This document shows, piece after piece, positions 8,101 to 14,523 of a stretch of 64,000 nt of DNA. The notes under the pieces were generated by a model. That model saw only the letters and a list, made by a program, of their open reading frames with translations, was not told the DNA's origin and searched no databases. The position numbers were made by a program, and so were the translations under genes. Numbering within the stretch: position 1 is the stretch's first letter; the number at the start of each line of letters is the position of its first letter. The DNA is from a virus. The stretch spans positions 27,502 to 91,501 of IMG/VR virus record IMGVR_UViG_3300030060_008003. One strand, 5' to 3'.

Positions 8101-8805
8101 CCCTGGTGGAGGTGTAACTTCATCAGGCGGTTGTGTAACACCCGTGTTTTCAACAATAGAAGGACGTGATGGTTCTGATTCCAAAACATCCGTAATAATC
8201 TCTACTTCCCTTACAGTTACCCCCTCGCTCTGTGTATTATTAAAAAGGCCAGATATTAAATCTTGACTCTCTTGATTTAATCCTTCACTCTCTCGAGCCG
8301 GTGGTGGAGTAACACCAGGTGTCGATGGATCGTAATTAGGGTTAGGTATGTTTAAAGTTTGAGATTTAACATATGGCCTACCATCTACAATTTGCTGAAG
8401 AGATACAGTAACATCCATGCTACCGTCTTTAGCAACTTCATCAGCACCTAAAGTTAATCTTGCAGCATTTATAGTTATCTGCGCAGTACCAGCCGATACT
8501 GCTGAATCACCATCTTCAAGTTCTGTCTTATTGTTAAAATCTTCAACAAAATATTCTACTTCCCCATCAAACCCTTTACTCAATGAAACGTAATCAACAT
8601 TAATGACCCCAGTGGTGTTATCAAATGAGCCCTCAACGCCACCAGCGCCGAGTTGCGGATAAGATATAACAGTTACAAAAACGTCTTGTATCTGTACATC
8701 TGGATCTCCTAAATGCACAGAAGCCGGCGCCGGGGTTCCAGACGACAACCCCATTGGATCAGGAGTTGTTTGATATTGAGAAAAATCTGGAGCCGGTGTT
8801 TCCAT
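5176..8805 (-). CDS. 1209-aa fibre-like virion protein with embedded trypsin-like serine protease
   Basis: A modular protein. Residues 1-310 are beta-rich with Pro/Thr linkers. Residues about 310-690 are Ala/Glu/Arg-rich and helical, probably a coiled-coil stalk. Residues about 715-920 hold a chymotrypsin-fold domain with His736 (ITPQHVVISKHW), Asp788 (KYDVTVGLLNEPV) and Ser876 (KGDSSSPTF), spaced like the S1 triad. Then come Pro/Thr linkers, a Cys-rich module (six Cys), tandem TTPPY and PPE repeats, a poly-Thr run and the C-terminus ICPEDEDCNNLQF. The ATG overlaps the upstream stop as TAATG. It lies in the adhesion gene block and is probably part of the virion. The protease assignment rests on motifs only. 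Confidence 0.75.
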   Translation of the reverse strand: METPAPDFSQYQTTPDPMGLSSGTPAPASVHLGDPDVQIQDVFVTVISYPQLGAGGVEGSFDNTTGVINVDYVSLSKGFDGEVEYFVEDFNNKTELEDGDSAVSAGTAQITINAARLTLGADEVAKDGSMDVTVSLQQIVDGRPYVKSQTLNIPNPNYDPSTPGVTPPPARESEGLNQESQDLISGLFNNTQSEGVTVREVEIITDVLESEPSRPSIVENTGVTQPPDEVTPPPGGGTTPTVTYPGDSGLSGLTEDLESAPETETVTISKSDIVDTIRDPLAAAAVLAEESVTAAENTIGAGTNASGGRGYSPGTLGLSLRAQNQRRPNEFPQSFVDRVTNLNDMAERARDSANLANGKVAMALMSVNQWLTTANNFNVLSNTAITDVYNNIVSASQAIDAAAVFAEETYKTGQVGSQAAVWQITQRTNASKITALNLAAAFVSILAKIESLKGAVDAAQRAADKASADAAARVVAERLERLNAIKDRAISSLGEDVIPYYRKQEYIDQINSLGTTTVLINQFLFNAAQARQQAIQQVSDDKVKEAEARAEAKRQEEEDRTSQAELELESQRQQGIDRAARIEEIAAKRFEARERRLISQLELLTWTKIVELAEETYAKYVEIRDSNLPADAKLIQMRFLDDDLGIIQKFLDDNPDLVFEDPETIESQLAAREPSQTAKNINKVLLDAMPINFGNGLSKVDFSGVNEAGAETWSPQNQNDRPPPWRKAATLITPQHVVISKHWPVLYGPNDPFGGEVVFVDKNGNRITRRIVLTQNLDREVGGSDKYDVTVGLLNEPVDNVTIYSLPQPKSLTEYSEILKGGHFVRTDQERKALIVKYGGGSNNGVNITFPPHDQVDEEYRESDNYINEPLQKGDSSSPTFIYTNNTPILIETHFTTSGGPFYGTLAIQELINNAITRLAGETMGVYGGDYTPNTVDIDEELLKGAGDGTDTTPDPGGGYTTPPPDDGTTPPPDDGTTPPPDDTTPPVTPPPCPEGKERVNGECVDVCPDGWRRNEEGICYNPYPEPDDESDGSLNGSPIDITIDLPGLIFSDPTDGSGSDFRIYEDPTTEPPYKTTPPYTTPPYTTPPYTTPPYTTPPVYTTPPPPCTTIPPHIVTPNDFGGPPDPRDPVVTLPPEPPEPPEPPEPPEPPTFIYPAPILPLQTPFIMDELTTTTTTTTTTTTTTTVPPVLTVTTTICPEDEDCNNLQF
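5225..5590 (-). repeat. Low-complexity Thr/Pro/Glu repeat region in the fibre gene
   Basis: Encodes tandem TTPPY units (about 5 copies), a PPE run (about 5 units) and a stretch of 16 or so Thr. The Thr run uses ACA, ACG and ACT codons mixed, so it is not a simple DNA microsatellite. This argues that the repeat is kept at protein level as a flexible, possibly glycosylated stalk. Confidence 0.75.
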
Positions 8806-9731
8806 TATGCAGTAATATTAGTGACAGTTGTAAATGGATTATTAGGTACAGTACTCAGACTCGGAGTTCGAATAGTTTCAGTAAGTACCTCACTTCCTTC
8901 GTATCCTTCAACATGAAAATTTCTTAAAAAGAAATCTTTTGCGCTCAATTGATAAGCTGCGGCAGTTGATGCATAATTTGCTGAAATTGGAGTAGTAAAG
9001 GCAAATCCACAATAAATGTTTTCTATATTAGAAAGAGTACTATATCTTGTACCGAGGCTAATTGCCGTTAGTAAGGTGTAAGTTGTTGTATCACTCTCAC
9101 GTGAATCAATAAATAGCGTTCGTCCAAGATTAACATATCTAAATCTTAAAGTCCTGTATGTGTCTGTAGATATAGTACTAAACGTAGTAGATATAGAAGA
9201 AAGATGATTATTAACAATTACGTTATGTAAAAAGTCTCGCGTTATAATTGATTCTCTTAATACTTTATTTGGTTGTACCCCGGGTCGATCATCTCTACCT
9301 GTTAACGCGTATTTACCAGTAGAATCAAACGCTACTTTAACTAACATACCACTAAGTACAGCCCCTTCGAGTAAAACTGTAGAATCGCCTTCTGTTTTCA
9401 AAGGTTCAGAAGAGGATAAAACACCTGCTTTGGTATACCCTTCCGTCAGCAGTGCATTTGCTGATAATATAAATTCTGGGTCTTGATCACCAATATATTG
9501 CCCGGGTAGACAAGATAAAGGTCTAGGTAAATTAGTTAAAAACGTTGAAAAACCTAATTCGTAATTATGAGATTTAGCTGTTGCACCAAAACTAGTACTC
9601 GGTAGCTTGTATTGAAAAGACCACGTAATATCATAATTTGAATTAAAAGATTTACCAACTTCGACGAAGGTATAATATCTTGCCTCCGCGGGTAATGATA
9701 TATCTGTTGGAAATCCTGCTAATGCTGCCAT
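8805..9731 (-). CDS. Virion-associated beta-rich protein, function unknown
   Basis: 308 aa, rich in Thr and Ser, with regular beta-strand patterns and no membrane segment or catalytic motif. The fold looks like a tail-fibre or lectin-type beta-sandwich protein, but I recognise no family. A late promoter (ATTAAATA) ends 5 bases before the ATG. Its stop overlaps the ATG of the 1209-aa protease-bearing protein (TAATG), so the two are translationally coupled and may be partners in one fibre. Confidence 0.65.
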   Translation of the reverse strand: MAALAGFPTDISLPAEARYYTFVEVGKSFNSNYDITWSFQYKLPSTSFGATAKSHNYELGFSTFLTNLPRPLSCLPGQYIGDQDPEFILSANALLTEGYTKAGVLSSSEPLKTEGDSTVLLEGAVLSGMLVKVAFDSTGKYALTGRDDRPGVQPNKVLRESIITRDFLHNVIVNNHLSSISTTFSTISTDTYRTLRFRYVNLGRTLFIDSRESDTTTYTLLTAISLGTRYSTLSNIENIYCGFAFTTPISANYASTAAAYQLSAKDFFLRNFHVEGYEGSEVLTETIRTPSLSTVPNNPFTTVTNITA

Positions 9732-9736
9732 ATATA

Positions 9737-9744
9737 TATTTAAT
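9737..9744 (-). promoter_or_regulatory. Late promoter core for the gene at 9731
   Basis: ATTAAATA, 5 bases before the ATG, in the 16-base gap between two genes. Confidence 0.75.
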
Positions 9745-9747
9745 TAC

Positions 9748-9960
9748 TCATTCCTTTATAAAAGTACAGGTTAGAGATTTTGTTTTTTTGATTTGTGTTT
9801 TAAACACTAACATGTAACCTAACTTTGATAACTCTAAATGTACCGTTTTAAAGTGTTCGAATGGTATATTGACAAGGATACTTTCAAACTCGTTATCATA
9901 TATAACGTAGTCGGAAAATTCTTCACAGAGTGCATTAGCTCTGCAAACACTTGTATTCAT
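9748..9960 (-). CDS. Small late protein, function unknown
   Basis: 70 aa, mixed alpha/beta, with no recognised motif. A late promoter ends 5 bases before the ATG and contains the stop codon of the gene upstream. It lies between fibre genes, so a small structural or chaperone role for fibre assembly is possible. That is inference from context only. Confidence 0.55.
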   Translation of the reverse strand: MNTSVCRANALCEEFSDYVIYDNEFESILVNIPFEHFKTVHLELSKLGYMLVFKTQIKKTKSLTCTFIKE

Positions 9961-9965
9961 ACAAG

Positions 9966-9973
9966 TATTTATT
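9966..9973 (-). promoter_or_regulatory. Late promoter core for the gene at 9960
   Basis: AATAAATA, 5 bases before the ATG. The TAA at 9969-9971 is also the stop codon of the gene at 9969-10136. Confidence 0.75.
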
Positions 9974-10136
9974 CATCATCAAAGACTTGAAGAATTTTAT
10001 CTATCTTTTCAATTAAAATATTCGTATCAGCATGTAGCTGACTTTCACTATATTTAAAGCTAGTGTTATTAGATAAAATTTCTTTTAGAGTTACAAAATC
10101 TTCAAAATTAAGACCTTCAACTATAACTTCTTCCAT
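9969..10136 (-). CDS. 55-aa protein, function unknown
   Basis: A short reading frame starting MEEVIVEGLNFEDFVTLKEI and ending in DDE, predicted largely helical and acidic. It fills what would otherwise be the only gap of about 200 bases in the fibre block, is in the same direction as its neighbours, and its stop codon forms part of the next promoter. Upstream of its ATG there is a TATAAC-like element but no clear late box. It may be a small assembly helper. Confidence 0.5.
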   Translation of the reverse strand: MEEVIVEGLNFEDFVTLKEILSNNTSFKYSESQLHADTNILIEKIDKILQVFDDE

Positions 10137-10168
10137 ATTGTAGTTATATTCTCTACGCTATAAAGCAA

Positions 10169-11830
10169 CTAGTTCCACTCAAACACAACAACACCAGTTG
10201 CAACAGGAGCACTTGCGGGCCCATCAGCATGTGACCCTCCACCCCCGCCATATGCAGGCGAGTGTCCATAAAATCCAGCTCCACCAACATCTTCTTCATC
10301 TCCACCATCGTCTGTATCGATAAATCCAACCCCACCTAAAATCTTTAATGTACCTGTCGGTAAATATACACTTTCAGCAATTGTTGGAGACGCAGCGTCT
10401 ATTAAACCAAACGCGCCACCTGGCGCTGTAACTATTGGATTATTACCATCTGCTTTAGGTTCATATATGTAACTAGTTTGTCCGCTAGTGTTTCCAACCG
10501 GAGCTGCTCCAACAACAACGGGGAATTCTTTTCCAGGAGCCGCTGAAAGATACCCGATAGCTGTAGCGCCAGCATTACCCGATGTCTTATCACCGGGAGA
10601 TCCTGACCCGGTTACATAAAACTTAACATAAGATACACCACCTGGCATTTTAAAGGTATGTTCTATACCTGGTGTGTCAAAAACCTGTATACCTGGCTGT
10701 GGTCTTGTTATTTTTACCGTACCACTAAGCGGATTAAAAGACGTATCTGTTACATTTTGTGTAACACCTGATCCAGATGTTATAGTAGCAGAAAGATTTT
10801 TACCAATTGTATATGCTGGACTAGTTACACCACCAAAAGCTTTGATAATAAAATTCATACCAACAGCAGAAAGTGTTGTCTTTCGAGCTGATAAACCTGC
10901 TCCACGTGCTGGAAATTGACCACCGAGACTATTTGTTGTTGAATCAAAGCCGTGTATAAATGTAGAACTTAAATTTGGAACATTGAAAGTATTATCTGCA
11001 AAATTACGCCCATATTGTCCATTAAGAGCAGTAAGAAGCTCAGAATATGTTACAGCATTAACAGCTTGCCCGTTACAGTTCAACCAACCATGCGGTGCAC
11101 TAGTTAATGGACCGGCATATGTCTGAATAGAACCAACAGGAATTAAAGCTGCTGTGGTTGGTGCAACAGCTGTAAGGACTTCTTTTGGTACTTTCCAAGT
11201 AAGTTGAGATCCACCGCCGCTATCTATTGCATCATAAGCTAGGAAATCTTCTTGTTGCGGTGACCCAGCTGGAAAAGTATAATTAACTGCACCTACGCGT
11301 AATTTAGATGGTAGTGTAAGATAATCAGTTAAACCAGTGCTATTTTGTGTAATTTTATCGATACTAATTGTAGCACTTAATGCTAGTTTTTCAGAACCAT
11401 CAATAGTTAATGAGTTGCCTATTGCATTTAAAGAAAAATTACCTGCAGATAATGTTCCAACTGATATTCTATTATTAGCATCAATAGTTATTGTTTTATT
11501 ATATGCGCTTAAGTAAGTTGCAACAGTTACCCAATCCGCCCCTACGCTTCCTGTACCTTTAGTTAAAACTTTAAAACATCTGTTATCTGTATCATACGCA
11601 TAATCACCACTAGCCACAGGCGCGAGCGATGTTAAGTCCGCTGCCTCACCTGCCCATTTGTTACCAACTATAACACCACCTACTGTTGTACCATCACCAA
11701 TATACAACCTTTTTGTATCAGTGGCATACCCTAGTTCTCCAGTTTCTAATGTTATTTGCTGTCGATCATGATTTGTCCCTCTTCTAACAAGAAGTTTTAA
11801 TAATGTGTTTTCTAAAATTTGTATGGACAT
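10169..11830 (-). CDS. Tail-collar fibre protein with Gly-rich C-terminal domain
   Basis: 553 aa. The N-terminal LLVRRGTNHDRQ..GELGYATDTKRLYIGDGT is the repeat-like domain found at the start of many phage tail fibres. Residues about 230-290 are a phage tail-collar domain (PVGSIQTYAGPLTSAPHGWL, NVPNLSSTFIHG). The C-terminal 170 residues are Gly-rich and end in a run of five Gly and VVVFEWN, typical of receptor-contacting tips. It is a paralogue of the next gene upstream (11843-13405). A late promoter lies 9 bases before the ATG. Confidence 0.8.
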   Translation of the reverse strand: MSIQILENTLLKLLVRRGTNHDRQQITLETGELGYATDTKRLYIGDGTTVGGVIVGNKWAGEAADLTSLAPVASGDYAYDTDNRCFKVLTKGTGSVGADWVTVATYLSAYNKTITIDANNRISVGTLSAGNFSLNAIGNSLTIDGSEKLALSATISIDKITQNSTGLTDYLTLPSKLRVGAVNYTFPAGSPQQEDFLAYDAIDSGGGSQLTWKVPKEVLTAVAPTTAALIPVGSIQTYAGPLTSAPHGWLNCNGQAVNAVTYSELLTALNGQYGRNFADNTFNVPNLSSTFIHGFDSTTNSLGGQFPARGAGLSARKTTLSAVGMNFIIKAFGGVTSPAYTIGKNLSATITSGSGVTQNVTDTSFNPLSGTVKITRPQPGIQVFDTPGIEHTFKMPGGVSYVKFYVTGSGSPGDKTSGNAGATAIGYLSAAPGKEFPVVVGAAPVGNTSGQTSYIYEPKADGNNPIVTAPGGAFGLIDAASPTIAESVYLPTGTLKILGGVGFIDTDDGGDEEDVGGAGFYGHSPAYGGGGGSHADGPASAPVATGVVVFEWN

Positions 11831-11839
11831 ATGTTAAAA

Positions 11840-11847
11840 TATTTAGT
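11840..11847 (-). promoter_or_regulatory. Late promoter core for the gene at 11830
   Basis: ACTAAATA with an unusually long spacing of 9 bases to the ATG. Confidence 0.55.
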
Positions 11848-13405
11848 AGCTATAAACCGGTATTGCAAATCTATCAAATGTTTCATTACTAGCACTATTA
11901 CGTACATTACCAGATAACGCCATAGTAATAAATCCTGCTGAACTTAAACTAAGCACTTGACCGCCTGAGTTAAGGCCGTTACATACTTGCTGTGCATATT
12001 TACCTAAAAATCCTTGACTTACTTGATTTGGCGCGCCATTGAAGATATTTAAAACAGGATCTTCAGCATACTTAATAATAAAGTTAACACCAAATGCGCT
12101 AAGAGTATTGTAAGGAGGCTTTTTATCAGGTCCGGAGACAGCACCATCTGTAGCACTCAAGAATAATGTTCTTGTACTCGCAGTAATGGCTCCTTCAGAG
12201 CCATATAGCATAACATCGCCACCGGTTAAACTCGGTACTCTAAAGAGAGACATTCCCGTGCCGCCATATACAGTGCCTATTTTATCAAAAAGCTGTCTAT
12301 ACTCTGTATTAGTAGTTGCATCATATGCATGACCATCACATAATAGATAACCTGCAGGAGGGCTGCTAAACGCTTGCGCATGCGGTAAAATAGAACCAAT
12401 AGGTACACCATCACCAGCTCCAGCGCCTGATAAGCCAGTAGCTGTTACAACATCAAATATAGAGCTTTGTACGTCTGTAACTAAACCTTTTTCTACATTT
12501 ACATAAGGCAGCTCTTGAAATGCTGAAGTAGATCCATTTAATGATACAACCCCGTTATCATTTATTAAGAGTTCACCGTCTACAGATTGCAATGTTGTTT
12601 CGAGTCTATTAGATGCCGTGTTTACGGTTAATCCACCACCCAATCTACCCTCTGTAGTGGATGTTCCATCACCCGGTCCAGCCCATGTAGATATAGGAAA
12701 TGATAATGATCCGACACTCTTAAGTTCTAATTTATTATTAGCATCAAACTTAAATTGATCCTCATTAACACTAAGAGCTAGCTCTTCACCGTTACCTCCC
12801 TTTAAACCGCTTGCTGATGGAAATAAAGCTTTTATTTCTCGTTTTGTTATAGAGTTTTGCTTTGGGGTTAATCGACCTGTAGTGCCGGTTGCACTAGATA
12901 ATTCTATATAGTCTGTATTAAATGCTACACTTGCTTCTCCAGCCGTAGTGTTTGATGATAATAAACCAGCTCCAAAAAATGTTGTACCTATATTTTGTGA
13001 ATCTAAACCTTGTTTTTTAACAGAAAGCTTATTATTACTATCAAACTCGATAGATGTATCATTAGGTACACTACCAATATATGCCCACCCTGATAAAGCA
13101 TTAGTATATGCTTTACCAGTTGAACTAGCCCCAGTTAAAATATACAAGCGACTATCTGCATACCCTATATCACCGACTTGAAGATGAGGAGATTCGCCAG
13201 CAGCTGGTCCTAAACTAGCAACTGTTGCAAAAGGACCTACTGCTTTATTACCAGCAACAGTCCCGCCGTAAGTTGCTCCATCACCAACAAATAATCTCTT
13301 AGAATCAAGAGTGTAACCAACCTCCCCTTGATCTAATACAATGTCCTGGCGCTGACTATCAGTACCTCTTCTAACTTTTAATTTTACTATAGTAATATTT
13401 GCCAT
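11843..13405 (-). CDS. Tail-collar fibre protein (paralogue of 10169-11830)
   Basis: 520 aa. It starts with the same fibre domain as its neighbour (LKVRRGTDSQRQ..GEVGYTLDSKRLFVGDGA). A collar domain lies at about residues 330-400 (PIGSILPHAQAFSSPPAGYL, LFRVPSLTGGDVML) and is followed by SAFGVNFIIKYAE, which the paralogue matches as SAVGMNFIIKAFG. The C-terminus is short and lacks the Gly-rich tip. A degenerate late-like element (CATAAAAA) lies 3 bases before the ATG. It is probably a short fibre or fibre adaptor in the baseplate. Confidence 0.8.
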   Translation of the reverse strand: MANITIVKLKVRRGTDSQRQDIVLDQGEVGYTLDSKRLFVGDGATYGGTVAGNKAVGPFATVASLGPAAGESPHLQVGDIGYADSRLYILTGASSTGKAYTNALSGWAYIGSVPNDTSIEFDSNNKLSVKKQGLDSQNIGTTFFGAGLLSSNTTAGEASVAFNTDYIELSSATGTTGRLTPKQNSITKREIKALFPSASGLKGGNGEELALSVNEDQFKFDANNKLELKSVGSLSFPISTWAGPGDGTSTTEGRLGGGLTVNTASNRLETTLQSVDGELLINDNGVVSLNGSTSAFQELPYVNVEKGLVTDVQSSIFDVVTATGLSGAGAGDGVPIGSILPHAQAFSSPPAGYLLCDGHAYDATTNTEYRQLFDKIGTVYGGTGMSLFRVPSLTGGDVMLYGSEGAITASTRTLFLSATDGAVSGPDKKPPYNTLSAFGVNFIIKYAEDPVLNIFNGAPNQVSQGFLGKYAQQVCNGLNSGGQVLSLSSAGFITMALSGNVRNSASNETFDRFAIPVYSY

Positions 13406-13411
13406 GATTTT

Positions 13412-14491
13412 TTATGCTATTCTTCTCCATACATATGCACCGTATGATGGAGGAATGTTATTATGTTTTTTACCTTCACCTACAGACGTAGATTGTCTAA
13501 TGCTCTCAGATCCTTCATTAAAATTAACTTGCTGATTATCTCTTGTTACAACACTTGCACGGTTAGCATTATTAGCTAGCTCTCCAGCTTGTGCTGACCC
13601 TACATCTACAGCTCCTTTCTCAATACACCAGGCATATGCATTAAAGTCCCACTGCGATCCATTACCTAAAGGCGATTTACTCGCTACAAATCGCGTTTCA
13701 CCATTCCATAGTCCGATTACTTCTTTATATTGAAACTGTGTATTATTTAGATATCTACTTCTTGTATCCGGGTCATAGTTTGCAGCAGAACCTAATTGAA
13801 AGTTAAGATCAAGAGATCTTCTTACAATATCTTGTGGATCATTATTATTTGCTGTTCTGTTTCCAAACTGATTATTCCAATTCCACCCACTCGCTGCTCC
13901 TAACGCGTTTCTTGACCGTTGCTGCTCTTGCCATGCTTGTGTTGAATTCGTTACACCTACCCCTGTTGCAACAAAGGGCTGGCCATTAGCAACACTTGTA
14001 CCGGTAGATACAAATACGTCATTAGAACCAACATTAGTTGTATGTGTATGAGCTGGCATGTTACCAACATTAAGCTCTGTCATATATTCACCTGCTCTGT
14101 TACCAGACTCAGGAGGTAAGCCATCTTCACAAAATTTTCTATAATCGGTGTTTTTATCTGTATGACCACCAACACCCACTAAAAACCTTCCTTCTGCAGC
14201 TATCTCCCAAGTAGTTCCAGCTATTCTTGTTTGAGGGTTTATATTATCAAGAGTTAATTGGAGACAACCAACAGGGAAAAACGCATCTAACCATTCTGTT
14301 GGTTCAGATAAAGGTCCTTTAGGGTATATATAATTATTAATTATAACTCTATCACCGCTTAGTGCCAATCCAGTAGAGTTGCCGGCACCATCAAAAACTT
14401 TATTTAAAGTATCCCCTAACTCCGCACCACTTAAATGAAGCAAAGAAGTGTAAAAATCAGATATAAATTGATCTGTTAAACTTTCTGGCAT
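13412..14491 (-). CDS. Tail-collar protein with HxH metal motif, short paralogue
   Basis: 359 aa. The N-terminus MPESLTDQFISDFYTSLLHL matches that of the 929-aa protein upstream. A collar-type domain contains GRFLVGVGGHTDKN and MPAHTHTTN. The HTH triplet parallels the HxH pair through which T4 gp12 trimers bind zinc (established for gp12; inferred here). It ends with KHNNIPPSYGAYVWRRIA, the closing motif of the collar/knob domain, and lacks the adhesin extension present in its paralogue. A late promoter lies 8 bases before the ATG. Confidence 0.8.
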   Translation of the reverse strand: MPESLTDQFISDFYTSLLHLSGAELGDTLNKVFDGAGNSTGLALSGDRVIINNYIYPKGPLSEPTEWLDAFFPVGCLQLTLDNINPQTRIAGTTWEIAAEGRFLVGVGGHTDKNTDYRKFCEDGLPPESGNRAGEYMTELNVGNMPAHTHTTNVGSNDVFVSTGTSVANGQPFVATGVGVTNSTQAWQEQQRSRNALGAASGWNWNNQFGNRTANNNDPQDIVRRSLDLNFQLGSAANYDPDTRSRYLNNTQFQYKEVIGLWNGETRFVASKSPLGNGSQWDFNAYAWCIEKGAVDVGSAQAGELANNANRASVVTRDNQQVNFNEGSESIRQSTSVGEGKKHNNIPPSYGAYVWRRIA

Positions 14492-14499
14492 ACTACTAT

Positions 14500-14507
14500 T
14501 ATTTATG
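14500..14507 (-). promoter_or_regulatory. Late promoter core for the gene at 14491
   Basis: CATAAATA, 8 bases before the ATG. Confidence 0.65.
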
Positions 14508-14523
14508 TCACAATTTGAAAATA